The translations under genes and the position numbers were made by a program. Of a stretch of 64,000 nucleotides of DNA, positions 23,701 through 35,907 are shown one piece after another (position 1 is the first letter of the stretch; every line of letters starts with the position of its first letter). Location of the stretch: contig RMBW01000003.1 in the NCBI GenBank assembly GCA_004009845.1, positions 620,001 through 684,000 of the forward strand, written 5' to 3'. The notes below the pieces were generated by a model. That model searched no databases and was not told the origin of the DNA. It worked only from the letters and a program-made list of their open reading frames with translations. Source of the DNA: Davidsoniella eucalypti. Taxonomy: Eukaryota > Ascomycota > Sordariomycetes > Microascales > Ceratocystidaceae.

Positions 23701-24161
23701 GTCAGGCTTGAAGAATAAGTTGCCCACGGCATATTGGCCAGAAGCTGGCAGTTTAATGCCCTGGTCACGCTCGAAGTTCTTGATGAAGAACTTGTGAGGG
23801 ATAGAGGTCATTACACCGGCACCATCACCATCACGAGCATCTGAACCGACAGCACCACGGTGCGTCATGTTGCATAGCAGGTTGCGCGCTAGTATTGTTA
23901 GTGACAGCACTATTAGTTGTAAACGGGTCATATTGACTCACCATCGCTGACAATCTTGTGGCTAGGCTTGCCCTTGATGTGGCAGGCAAAACCGACACCG
24001 CAAGCGTCCTTCTCCAGATCGGGATCATAGAGACCCTGCTTCACGGGCAGGGCACTAGCCCACGAGCCATTGTTGGCGGTCTGGTATTCATACGGGATAT
24101 ATTCTTGCTTGAGCGTTTCTTCGTGGATACTGCGGTCGTCAAAGTCGTTGTTCAAGCCCAT
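17776..24161 (-). CDS. GLT1: NADH/NADPH-dependent glutamate synthase (GOGAT), fused large and small domains
   Basis: Two exons: 23942-24161 and 17776-23888. The 53-nt intron (23889-23941) has GTGAGT, a CACTAAC branch and CTAG; splicing restores KIVSDARNLLCNMTHRGA. Product 2110 residues, close to yeast Glt1. The enzyme converts glutamine and 2-oxoglutarate to two glutamates. The N-terminal amidotransferase has its nucleophile at Cys54 in KDACGVGF, after a ~53-residue propeptide. The FMN/3Fe-4S core includes GHDGGTGASRW and CHLNTCPVG, followed by the GXGXG repeat domain (LYGATSGTCFFRG). The small-subunit half has 4Fe-4S cysteines (CMDCGVPFCQ, GCPISN), an FAD site GSGPAGLACADQL and a pyridine-nucleotide site VVIGGGDTGNDC. 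No lesion is visible. Nearly 8 kb of gene-poor DNA lies upstream. Confidence 0.96.
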
Positions 24162-27080
24162 GCTAGGCGAGAGAGGGCGGCTCGTGGCCCGGCAGTCAAA
24201 GGCGCTAGAAGTGAGGGTAAAAGAAGAAATATCACGAGATCAGTAACGGCTCGTGATCGGCACTCAGATATCAAAGACGTGGGCGGGTGGGTGATGCTCT
24301 GCGATCAAGGCTGAAAATGTACTTTTGAGTGGCGTCTGTTCTGTAGTTCGCAAAAAGGCGTCGATAGTTAGCAACTAGAGCAAATTGTTCATGGCAAGAT
24401 AGCAGGAGATGATGATGACAGGAGATTGATCGCCCAGCAGTGCTCAGAAATGGAGCAACCGAGGTAAGAAGATGAAATATAAGAATTCAAAGCATCAAAC
24501 GACGCAACAGCAAATAAGACAAGCAAACGAAAAAGAGGAAAAGAAAAAAGAGACAGAAAAACAGTAACTAAAATCCACAGCACAGAAACAAAGCCATACT
24601 AATCTACACAATGCTAGTCCAAGTCCCGCTTGTCCGTCCGGCCAAATTCTGGCTATGCTATCGAAAAACCTTTGCAGAGAGGCCTACAAATGCCGCCCGC
24701 ATACGGATTTGAATATGCTGATATTCTACCCCAAAAGAAATATCGAAAATCAAGAATAAACCAACACCTTATTCGACAAGCCAAGCGCACAACTTTCCAG
24801 TCCAACTAAAAGCCGCCCATATCGTAGTGATTCAATTGGCATTCCGGATGCGGGTGGGCTTGCGTCCTACTTCCCACTAAAGGGTCGTGGTTGCGGCATT
24901 TTGGGGATATGCCTCCCTAGCGTTCACAGTCGGCCCCTTCTCTTATCGGAAATTCTACTGCTCTAATCGTTGCTTGCTAGTTGGCGTCGAATTCTAAGGG
25001 CAAGCGTCACGCTAGGCTCCTATTATATTCTATCGAATTCACCACAGCTGAAGCCAAAACAACCTCTATCTCTGGTGTTCGTACTCTCGTACCAAACTCA
25101 TCGTAGTCGTCTTGCTCAGGTTGTGCTGTCTAGACTTTGTCTCGTGGTGCCGTCGCCCACCCGGCAACCAACATATCCCAATGGGTGTGCAGACAAGAAT
25201 ACATCTAAAATCACACCCCGGCCAATTGAGCCCCTCAAGCGACCTCCACCCAATTGGATCACAGGCAACATGACCAGGAGGGGCCACGACCGACAGGCCA
25301 ATGACAAACTAGGCGATTATCTACCTCTGAGCTACTAGTGGGCCCAGTGAGAAATAGCGCGACACCCGTCTATAAGTCGATTGATCGTTTAGGACTAGCG
25401 TGGTGGGGAGCTCAAAAAGCCAAAACCCGCAAGTGACTGCAGCAAGATGAAAGCAAGCCGTACGAGAGAGGAAGGATGTGCACCAAGGAGCAACAGAGAA
25501 AGCATAGTAGCCCCAAAGAGCCGGCCAGACAAGTCGAATTGATGATAGCAGAGACTGGTCTTGCTCGCGAGAAGAAGAGCAGCCGACAATGAAGGCGACA
25601 GGTCGACATGATCTAGTGCTGAATAGAAGCACACAGGAGATCCTCGCTTTTTTGAAAATGCGGAGTTCAAGCTGGCCAACCTGCTAGCGACGCTTTCTTT
25701 GCAGCTGCTAGTCAAGAGGCGAGCGGATGAGACGAGAGGCAAATAGCGGTAGGTCAGGCCTCAAACAACTTGTTCAGGATTCCATTATTTTTTTTCGGTG
25801 GAGACGGACGTTCTAACTAGAGCATTGTAGATATCTTCTTCTATCTGTTGGATTTGCAGCGAAACAAAACAAAGAGGCGCGATGATTTGAAGGGGGGCGG
25901 GTGCGGGACATACCAAGTGAAGAGAATGTGTAATTTTGATGTACGAGGGACTTGAAATAGTCAACAGTACTATTCCTCTGGATGATGAAGCTCTGTTTAA
26001 AGGGTGATATGAAGATATGACGACAAGCAATAGATAAGCCAATAACGACAAAGACACAAGATCCGGTGCTTGGCTAGTGCTTGAAAGCGATAGAAACAAA
26101 GTGAGCGAGCTTTTAAAGAAGACTTCTACTGCGATGATACAGCAAGTATAGAAGATGGCAAAATGCACAGCGAGGAAGACGCACTGATGGAGGGGGAAAA
26201 GACAGATGATTCAGAAGACCGAGAGAAACAGAAGAGAGGAAAACAGAACGATCGAAAGACGAGCAAAAGTAGAGGGGCAGCCTTGGCTTTATGGATCTTG
26301 GGAAGGTAGAGACACCAGGCAAGGCAAGCGCAGAGGTTCCTGCTGTTTTGCCGTAGCGGACTATCTAAACGAATATTTCTAGCTCTCTAGGAAGAAAAGG
26401 GAAGACGTTACAGAAGACCCACCGCTAATTGGTGCCAGAAGAGCTGCTGGAACGGTGCTACAACAGCGGGCTTACTGAGCAAGATGTTACTAGCCATCTT
26501 TCTTCGCTCTCTAAATATGAAGTGTTGTAATTAAATCATTGTGCCCTACGTATCTGTACAGCTACAACGGGGGGGTTCCTGTTATTATCCTAACTGGGAA
26601 GACCTGCCCGGTGCCTATCACACTGCTACAGGGTGCTCTAGTTGCATTGTAATCATTACTCAAGAAAGGTATTTTTCCTGTCTTCTGTTTTTTTTCCACG
26701 CTTGCTTTTGTGTGCGCTAGCTGCATTACGACTAGGTTTTATTTGATGGTCGTTGGCCGAAGAAGCAGCGAGAAAACCAACAAACCCCCCCCCACTTATC
26801 ACTACCCTCTATAGAAGGCCCTGGGCTCTTACTACGTCAGGGAAAAATAGATATTCATCGCCATTTAGTCTACATTGTTTGTACATACTATGCAGCCTGT
26901 CTATCCTTCAGCCTCATCACATTTTCTCTTATCAACATTCTGTTCCTGCTCGCCTGTGTTGTTAGTTGAGCGCTGCTAGCGGGAAGACTTTCACCAGCAA
27001 TCGACCCTAGACCTAGCACATCGAGTCGCCTGTACTTCTAGCGCTGCGAACTAACTATCAACCATATCTCTGCTAGCTAA
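24162..27080. other. GLT1 upstream region and gene-free spacer
   Basis: The first several hundred bases should hold the GLT1 promoter and leader. 24.8-25.4 kb is GC-richer without a frame and contains the tRNA-like A-box noted in the findings. The rest is purine-rich with no convincing gene. The segment 26.75-27.08 kb continues, more weakly, the degenerate minus-strand frame of the pseudogene that follows. Confidence 0.5.
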
Positions 27081-28079
27081 CTAAACCACTTCTTTACTAC
27101 CCCGCACAGCGCCCATCATCAATTTGGGCCTATGTCGGTCCTCGCCAGCCAATTTAACAAGTCTCGGGTCAGTACTTCTCGCTACGGTGGGTCGAGCTGC
27201 CCAAAGCTTGCCATCGCCACCCATCCGCCAATTTTCCGCCGCGAGAAACTCATCCTCGTCCAGTAGAATGCTGTCTATTTGATATCGACTGTCTCTGTTG
27301 ATCAACTGGCCAAGTACAATATCAACATCATCACCACCAATACTGCCGGTATCATGTTCAACCCCCATAAATAAATGTGTTTTGTTGTTGACCTCTTTAA
27401 ATTTCACGATGTTTACTAGATAGACATTAATGCCACTTTAACCAAATCTTCTCCTGCTCTAATTCCGGCGAATCAATCGTCGGGCATTAGTCCTATTATC
27501 TTAGTAGCTAGACTAGGCTTCCTCCTCCTTTTCCACAATCGAGTCTAGATCCAGGGCCTCATTTCTTAGCAAGCCTTGTTCATCGGTATAGAAAGATTCC
27601 CCTTCGTCAATTCTGAGTTTCTCTTACAAGATAAAAACGACATCACTTCCATCAGGAGTCTTAAATCTATCGCCCCAGACAAAGATAGTCACTGAATCCT
27701 AGCAAATCGTGACCCTTCCTCCCACATCCAACTTCACGACGACTTTCACGATATGCGAATGTCTGGTAAATCACGCGTCGAACGTAATACTCCAATGTCC
27801 GGGAGCCCATAGTCGGACCTCAGTACTTTTTCACTATTTTCCTCTTTTCTTTCGGTGCGATATGTCACCCTTCTCGGAAACCTCTTGATGCAACCAGCCT
27901 CTTGCAACATGCTCTCCAACATGCAGCAAAACCTGCAAGTGGCGGCCGATGTCGCCCAATTGCATGTCTCAGGCATCCCTGTTTTCTGCTACAACTACGG
28001 TTGTATGGCCTAATACTGTCTACCCACAAACCCTAGTCAAGCCCACCTGCAGCCTACTAGACGACGCTCCAAAGATTGC
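27081..28079 (-). pseudogene. RIP-type degenerate gene, family not recognised
   Basis: One minus-strand frame runs for about 1 kb with no frameshift but eleven internal stops, whose first bases are at 28022, 27971, 27836, 27833, 27773, 27701, 27626, 27515, 27503, 27461 and 27440. Every one is TAG, TAA or TGA, reachable by a single C-to-T change from CAG, CAA or CGA. Between the stops the translation is balanced and protein-like (EVRLWAPGHWSITFDA, IFVWGDRFKTPDGSDVVFIL, HLFMGVEHDTGSIGGDD, LLDEDEFLAAENWRMGGD). The open tail 27081-27407 has 108 codons from a GTG. I do not recognise the family. The 5' end is not defined; more stops appear beyond 28.1 kb. Confidence 0.65.
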
Positions 28080-31000
28080 GGAACAGCGGACTAATAGATA
28101 ATACTAGCATAATATCTATCTATCAGTACTTGATAAATGACTCTGGTAGCTACTATCTTACGATCAGCCTCCTAGTTTATAGATTGGCTTTCAGTACATC
28201 ACGCAAGATGACACGGTATCTTGAATCATAAACTCGTTTATTATCAGATCAATATCGTGCCACTCTTAATCTACAAGATGAGCACATGTACAGCACGAGA
28301 TGCCACGCAACTGAAAAGATTTGATCTTCCTCTCTTGAGTTCCTCTTTCTAGGCAATGATGTCGTCCATCATTCCGCCCATCTACATTCATATGTAGTAA
28401 CTAAGGGGGGTTCTTGTCTCTTTTAATACTAGTCACGTACTCCGCGGCTTACGCTAAGGGGGATTTTGTATTATGAATCTAGGGCGTATCTAGCAAATCA
28501 CTTCTTTTGGCTTGGTAAATAGCATGTGTATGTTGCACACGAGGCTCACGTATCCTAGAACAAGCATCCCACGTTAGCGCTTCATATATAGTAATGTTGA
28601 GCTGTAAGATAAACAGCACTCACTTCGTAGCAACTATAAGGACATACATATATATGTAGCCATGTGTGTTCCGATACAGGGTGCCACTATAGTAACATGC
28701 AGGCGTCATCTGCGTTCTAACATCCTTCATGCAACTTGACTAGAAACATTGTCGCATATGCACGCGGGCGATGAAATATTCTCTACACATCCATAGTTGT
28801 ATACATGTGTACAGATATACATATATTAACTACGACTGGTCTTCCCGATGGGGTCGTCCTTGCTTCCGCCAGCTAGTCTTCACCTGTAGCGCGTTTTAGC
28901 ACCGCCCAACGGTCGTCCATCCCATCCAATAGACTACAACCTTATTCAACCAGATACTAGCGATATTCGCTGTCGTGACCCAATCATGATTCTCCAATTC
29001 GGGGTTCAATTCCCTTTTGGGCCATGCCCATTTTGGCACCCGGTCCTATTTCCCAGATATGCCGCCGATTGCCACGACGATGCCAGTAAGGCCTTGATTT
29101 TGTGTCTTGTAGTACTTTTAGTACGAGCACGGCCTTTTTTCTTCTTTTTTTCTTCTCTACAATGACATCTTGCATGGAAAGTTCTGTTTCTATAGTCTAT
29201 TTGCCATTACCAACATACACCAGAAAGACAAGATACATGTCATAGTGTGTCTATACCATCAACCACACAACATATATTGCACCTCATGTCAGCTATGCAC
29301 ATCGTCGGAAATCTTTCATGGGACGGATCAAAGGACGATGTCACCTCCAATGCACGGAAATACGGGTATACTTGAAGCCAATATCACAGCTTCCAAAGCC
29401 GAGGGAAACTATCCGTCTTCGGGAAGTCACTCTAGCTATACAATTACAATAAAGACAAGTTCACATGCTTTGGTTCGCCGTCACTAGCGCATTTCTTGTT
29501 TTTGTTCTCTATTTGCTACCACAGACACTGCGATGTAACCTACTGTAAACCAGCCTATATTGAATGCCGCTATGTGATGTGATATAAGCACGTTGTGCAT
29601 ATATATCATGCACCTATATAATGGGGTGGCCTCTGTTTTGCTGAATCTTACTTACAAATTCACCCAAGGTCTCTCTAGCCCAAGCTCCGCCTATCGAATC
29701 GTTTATTCCTTCTGTGTGGAAGAATACCACCATGTCTCTCCTATGTAATTTTTCTTTCCTTTCTTTATAGGCATACGACAGATTCCCTCTTTCATACATG
29801 GCAAAGCATAAACAGTGCCTGCTGCTTTACCGCCAGTCGGCTTCTTTGGGCATCTCTCATATTCCATGCAACAGATACTATCATTCCAGTCAAGAAGAGC
29901 CCACTCAGATATCAAAATAACCCCTCCAAGACTTACACAGTGAGTTCGGCCGAAACAGACGACCAAAACGGATCCTTTGTGCTTTAACCTACCCATACCA
30001 TACACTCATTACGCATCGTCCAGACCATTCAGAGGCTCGGTAATTGTCAAGGCCTATCTTCAAGCCCGGAAAAAATTAATAATGAGAATTAAAATCAGAG
30101 TATGTAGTATCGGCGGTATCACTTACACCATGTGCAACTACAACCATGGTCTAGTGAAATTATTCCTCTTTTTTCTTTCCGGACGCACATGCTTTTTTTC
30201 TCGAATCCCAAACAACTACTTCGTTTTATCTATATATCTGAACATGATCTTTTCGTAAATCGCACACTAACGTCTCGCCGACTTCGGGGGGAAGCCTAGG
30301 CACAAATATAGTTATAGTTCTATGCTACCTACATGCCTTTTTGGGATCTCATAGTAGTCCATAGTTATAGCCGGCAACTTTGCAGTCGCTAACAGGTAGA
30401 TACACGGCATAGCCCGTTTATTGTATGTACTTACATACATACATATCTGTATCTACGCCATAGCGTATTTAACAACACGCAAGCCGCCTTACTTCTTATC
30501 CTGCATATAAATAACAACGAGGCGGAAACGACCGAGGACTAGAACAATCACGCTTTGGCTAACTGTATATTCATGCAGTCCGTTGTACTGTCCGCCCTTT
30601 TTTCTTCTCTCTTTTTCAGTGGTTTTTTTCAACGCATATGCGCCATCTCAACTCAGGCTGTTCCCTCTCGTTTCTTGATTACTAACTTACTGCAGCTTAG
30701 GTTTTTGTCTTCTCCGGGAAATCCCGATACTACAAACCAACCTAAGTACCGTATTACAATATGTATACGTACAGCAATATACCTTGCAACGAGCCGAAGC
30801 CGGCTCTCAGTATAAATGTTCAAAAGATAGCAAGATTGAGTAGTCTTTAGTTCTAGGTTCACTGTACTACGTTTTTAACCGAATGATGCCTTGAATTCTA
30901 GCGTATTTCTCATGCTAGTGCTATGTTGTCTCAGCCGACTGATATCGCAAGCTTAAGCATTCAACGTCTTTGATACCATCAGATATAAACCGACATATGT

Positions 31001-31149
31001 TCCAAGTGAAATATCATGTTGATGCAGATAGTTTCATAAAATTCATGAGCTTAAAGATACTTTTCAACTAATCACAAAATAATACAAAAGGTGTAGCAGT
31101 CTTCCTGCTAGCCATCCAGATATTTCATTATTCATCCTCCTCACTCAAT
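28080..31149. other. Gene-free spacer with weak coding debris
   Basis: AT-rich DNA with repeated ATGTA/TACAT words, for example 28.64, 28.80 and 30.43 kb. On the minus strand 29.61-30.0 kb gives short protein-like runs in two frames (WARETLGEFVSKIQQN; PTGGKAAGTVYALPC) that may be decayed coding sequence. There is no intact gene. Confidence 0.45.
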
Positions 31150-31941
31150 GATACAATTCAGCTTGGCCCAGGATGGCTTTTTCTCTCGAGTCTAGTAGGT
31201 TATAAGCTTTCCCAAACGCAACTACTACCTTGCAGGCGGCTCGGATATCCCTATGAAATAATCCATATTGTTTACGGAACTTGTATCCCGCATGAAGTGC
31301 ACGAAGTCCCCTCGTAAATACTAGTGCCTATTGAGCCCTCCCTCCACATCTGTATCTGCCCAGCCAACCAACGTAGTCTTGATTACCTTAAGTAGCACTC
31401 CATGGATCGAGTCTTTATGGGAATGCGTTGTTTGTATTGAATGGGCATTTGTGAGAATTTCTATTCTCAGAATTTACCGTTTGAGGCATTGTTGTTGCCG
31501 GTCCCTTTGTTCGAAGTCCGAGAGAAGCCGTATCAAGCCTTGTCTATCCTTCTATCCTTGACTTGAGGTAGCAGTTGAAAACTCAAGGTTCATCCATCAT
31601 TGGGCTCCCATGAGACTTGCATAGAAAGTTATAATGTCAAAGAACAGGATTTGATTTTGATTTTGTCTCAATTTATGGTTCAAATGAAACATGAATAGTT
31701 GCTGTTTATATTCTTCAATATTAAGAAACAAACATTTTACAGCATTGTTTGTGCAAATATATTTCGGACTACCTACATACATACTGTATAGGGTTAAACA
31801 ACAACTTTTAACCCTATAAAAGATTCTCGTTAAGGCGTCTAAGTAAGCGCGTAAATGTGAAAAAGTGGGGCGGCCAGCATGTATCAATAAATAAATCAAT
31901 AACGTCAAGAGTAAACACCAAGTATTGATAGCTCTGTACAA
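31150..31941 (-). pseudogene. Possible degenerate coding region
   Basis: A minus-strand frame from 31941 is open for 114 codons and continues in the same frame past TGA, TAG, TAA and TAG stops to about 31.2 kb with protein-like pieces (GLIRLLSDFEQRDRQQQ, LVGWADTDVEGGLN). From about 31330 another frame is open for ~50 codons (LRALHAGYKFRKQYGLFHRD, KVVVAFGKAYNLLDSREKA). Two plausible frames suggest a frameshifted relic. LVGWADTDVEGGLN is loosely like the RNase H block of Copia elements, too weak to assign. Confidence 0.25.
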
Positions 31942-32086
31942 CCATTCATACTATAGTTATCACATAGACTTCATTCCAAAAGTCACTTTGACATCCGTGG
32001 TTCATCCCTTGACTAGAATTTAATACAGTAAAGCCAGCATCTCACTATCATCAAAACAGTCTTCTATCTTTGGTCATAAAACCAAA

Positions 32087-33424
32087 ATGGATTATCCATT
32101 TTCTCTATCACGCCTAACCAACTATGATGTGAGTTCCCCTTTGTTCCATTTTGATATAATCATTGAAGCTCTAACATAACGAGTTCAGGCCCATACACTC
32201 TGGTATGCCTCAGCGCAGAACCCAGAAAGGTATGTATCACCCTTTGCAGACGGCATCAATGATGTACCCGACACGCAGCCCATTTCAGCCGAGCTCGGCG
32301 CTCCAGATCCCGTGAATCCACGTCGTTCCCACCAATACATCATTGAAAACTCGCGCATGGGTCGTCTTGCCGCCGAGGAGCGTATCCTCGTGCGTCGCTG
32401 TCGAGCCGTGGCAGACTTTGGCAGTACGTGGATTAAGCCGCCAGCCATCGGCAAAGCGCTACACCAAATGCGCGAGGAGCGTCGGGAACAAGAAGAGCAT
32501 GCGGAGGCGCTACGACGCGAGCAGCTTCAGCAGGAGCTAGCGGATGCCGAGGCTGAGGCAGCGGCGGAGCAAATGGATCCAGATGAGATGGATGAGGGTC
32601 AAGAAGAGGGTGAGGGGCCTGTTGATCTAGATGATGAGATTCCCGACGCCGATGCCGAAAATTCCGGTTTCCAGTTTCCAGAAATTGGAGATGACGATGA
32701 TGATGATGATGAGTCTAGCGAAGAGGAGTCTAGTGAGGGAGGCAGCGAGAGCGCAAACGCCAGCGCTAGTGGTGTCAACATGAGTATGAACGAGGCGACT
32801 AGTGGGATAGAGGAAGAGCACGTCGATGGAAATGGCGATGATGCTCATAATCCCCTTGTCGAAACTCCCATACAAACGGCTCGACAACAGCGCCACAACG
32901 ATTTGCTAGCCGCGCAAATGCGTGAGCACACATTACGGCGTACCATGATGCAGCGCAGTGCAGGTGCTACTGATGCCGAACCTGATCATGACTATTACGG
33001 AGACGGCCCATCGTTCGTAGCCGATCAATACGACGCCGAAGAAGCGACCCAAGGCGAGGTCTTAGGTGAAGAAGACTTCGGTGATGGTGATATGGGCCGC
33101 GATCTAGATGAAGATGTTCCAGAGGCGGAGTTAAGTGGATGCTATGAGCACACGGATAGCGACGAATCATTATCGTCAAGCGAAGAGGAAGAAGAAGGTG
33201 ATGACGATGAGGACGACGAGGACGACGATTGTGAAGAGGAAGAGATTGATCAGTTCTCCCGCTTTGCTAGACGGACGGTAGCCCCGCCAATGTCGCCTAC
33301 GTTAGGCCCACGCGGTGTCCGGAGTCTACATAGGGCTGATGTTAGCGATTTCCTTGCCCCTCATCAAGAGAGCTCAATTCTTGAAAGTAGCCCGCCTATG
33401 CGCAGGGCGGCCAGGCAACCTTGA
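32087..33424 (+). CDS. APC15: Anaphase-promoting complex subunit 15 (Apc15 family)
   Basis: Two exons: 32087-32128 and 32189-33424. The 60-nt intron has GTGAGT, a CTAAC branch and TTCAG. Product 425 residues. The N-terminus MDYPFSLSRLTNYDAHTLWY matches the short Leu-Trp-Tyr start of Apc15. A helix follows with SRMGRLAAEERILVRRC, FGSTWIKPPA and LHQMREERREQEEHAEALRR, and then long acidic tracts, as in fungal Apc15 (Mnd2-related) proteins. Apc15 sits by the checkpoint-binding platform of the APC/C ubiquitin ligase and promotes Cdc20 turnover and release from the mitotic checkpoint complex. The acidic C-terminal half is low complexity with (GAT/GAA)-rich DNA. The start rests on continuity with the family N-terminus after splicing. 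Convergent with BET1, 251 bp apart. Confidence 0.82.
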
Positions 33425-33675
33425 AACAACAGAGAAAACGAACATGTTGACCTCCAGCTACTACGGCCTAGATACGTATGATTTACTCCCATTACGAATC
33501 ACGATAAACATCAATAGTGTTACATACATACAAGACAATCATTCTTCCTTCATGCTCTCCTTCTCTCTATATCCGGTGACATCATTCGTAGTATCGATAA
33601 CAGCAATTCAAGACAAAAACAGGATATTGTATACAGACTAACAAAACAAGGACTGGTACGATGCAATGAGCGTGT

Positions 33676-34493
33676 TCAAACCCAAACGTAGAAAAACAGG
33701 AATATAACAGCCAAAAAGAAGCCCACCCACACCTTCCAACCGACTCCGGTGCGCTGCGCCATCACCAGCATTCTATTCATTGTGCCGCGTAGCCGTAACC
33801 GAGTAGAGTCGAACGAATCGTTCATCTTCTCTGCAAGCGCAGAGGAATCGCGGATTTCTTCGCCGATAGCCAAGGACATCTAATAAGACGAAAAGAGTAT
33901 AAGTTAGAGCATGAGCAACAATGAAAGGCCACAAAGCGACTAAACATTGGTATGTTTCGTTCGCATGTTCGTTTTTTTTGAAGTCTAATAGACAGATTGA
34001 GAGCTACTCACATCTTTGAGGATCTTGACTTTGCCTAGGATTCCCTCGACCTGCCCGTCGTTCTGACTTTCTAGCTCGTTTAGAGTGGCATCGCTGTACT
34101 GGCCTCTGCGATTTGGCGTTGCCGAGCGATATCCTCCCGCAGGCGAAGCCGACGAGCCGGGGTGTCCGCCAATACCGGCGCCATTGTTACTACTAGCGCC
34201 GTTCATGGGACTCGGTGATGAAGAGTAGCCGTAGCCATAGCCGCCGCGGGCCACGGGGTTCGCTGAAGGTGGGTTGTAGCCCTCGAAGAGCTGTGAGCGC
34301 GAGTCGCGCTGATGAAGCGTATTCGTACCGAATCTGCGATTACAAGAAGATGGAGGAAATGGGGTTAGCTATTTGTTTTCAAGGGGCGATGGAGGTTCGT
34401 TTTCTCCTCTGTTGAAAAAGAAAGACTACGGAGAAAGAAAGAAAGAAAGAAAAAAGAGAAAAGACTCGGAAAAGATATGTACCTAGACGCCAT
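33676..34493 (-). CDS. BET1: Bet1-type Qc-SNARE, ER-Golgi transport
   Basis: Three exons: 34483-34493 (11 nt, MASR), 34012-34333 and 33676-33879. Introns of 149 and 132 nt have GTACAT..GCAG and GTGAGT..TTAG ends. Product 178 residues. After splicing it starts MASRFGTNTLHQRDSRSQLF. A Gly/Ser/Asn-rich linker follows, then the SNARE helix (ATLNELESQNDGQVEGILGK, then KVKILKDMSLAIGEEIRD and ALAEKMNDSF) with the central Q (SQND). A C-terminal membrane anchor ends the protein (WKVWVGFFLAVIFLFFYVW). Bet1 is the Qc SNARE for COPII vesicle fusion at the early Golgi. It is longer than yeast Bet1 (142 residues) because of the linker. The 11-nt first coding exon is needed to supply a Met start. Confidence 0.88.
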
Positions 34494-35907
34494 CGGGAAT
34501 TCGGCCTCGGTTGAGGAAACCGGCCGGGTCGAGGCTCAAAGATAGGGCAAATTAGAACTTCGGTTCTCCTTCTCGGTTCGCCGACTTTGTTCGCTTTCAA
34601 AAGGTGTCTTTTTTTCTGTTATCGTTTATTTATTCTTTATTTTCGGGGGAAACGTTCGCGGTAAGATAAATAAAAGTTGGTTCCTGGGCAAGGGGTAGGA
34701 AAGATAAAAAAAAAAGCAGGGACAAATTATGTATGTAGAACAATGTAGAGAGGAAGAAGCTACTGGGAAAGCTTTGATGGTTTTAATTGATTTGTCCTAA
34801 TCCTCTAGGGTTTCCTTTGTTATTGTAGGGAGATTAAAAAAAAAATTGAACTATATGATAGCTGGTAACTATACGAAGATAAATATATGTTCGTCTCAAT
34901 TTGTCGTCGCAATCGTCGTTTCGTTCGTCGAGGGAAATGAAAGAGAAATTAGAAGACACATTGACAAAGATAACTGGAAGATTTATGGTTTATAGGATTA
35001 TGAAAATGAAGATTATAGGACCAAATTTATCGCGTTTTTTTTAGTGAGGTCAAGAGGCGCAAGGCTGATTTAAAAGCAAAAGAAAAGATGTAGAGATAAA
35101 ACAAGGGAAAATATGCATTCGTAACTGTTATAACTAAGTCGGTTGAGAGCTGAGAAAATGGAAAGCTTGATTTGTTTTTAAATAGGCCTTGCAAGTGTTA
35201 GATAGAGGTATATGGATGCCTACATACATACTTGGTTGAATAGGGTCGATTGATTACTATCTCGTGTTTTACATTGAAATTCAACATACAATATAATGTA
35301 CATACATATATCTGTACAACTTACTACATATAATTATAACAGCAGCAGAGGTCTTGTTCTCCAATAAGATCATATTTGATCAGTAAGTTTACATATAAAA
35401 CCCTAACTCAGATGTTGGCATGTGATGTTGAGGCGGGTCAACCCGCTTCCGCTTCACTGCACTTCGTTAGCCTGGTTCAGTCCAGCCGTGGCGATAGCCT
35501 TCTCGTTATAGAGAGGATTGAAATGACAGTGAAGCCTATAGTGATACAGATACAACATTGTTGTGACTCCATCACCCCGAAGTGATACTAGAGATGAATG
35601 AATTGAAAAGCACATGTATCACAAGTAATCTCGTCCTGCAACTAAATATACATATCATAATAGAGCCTACGGTTATCATAAAACACAGATATATTGGTTG
35701 TGTCGCATCGGTTCCGATGCAGTTGGATTGTTTTGGGTATAGAAACGAGACCCGATGTACAACCCACTAACGCGGGTTAACTGCTTTGAGCTGATACATA
35801 CTGCAGCTATATTAGCAGGACAAGAAGGGGGTTGGTCGTAGGCAAGTAAGACTAAAGAGACATGAACATTAAGAAGAGATTTGACACCAAGCTTTGGCAA
35901 TATACAT
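34494..35907. other. Spacer between BET1 and CHZ1
   Basis: BET1 promoter side and CHZ1 3' side. AT-rich, with TACATACATA words at 35.22 and 35.29 kb and no gene seen. Confidence 0.55.

Noticed and set aside
28985..29040. GGGGTTCAATTCCC resembling a tRNA T-arm
   Set aside because: No D-arm or acceptor stem can be built around it.
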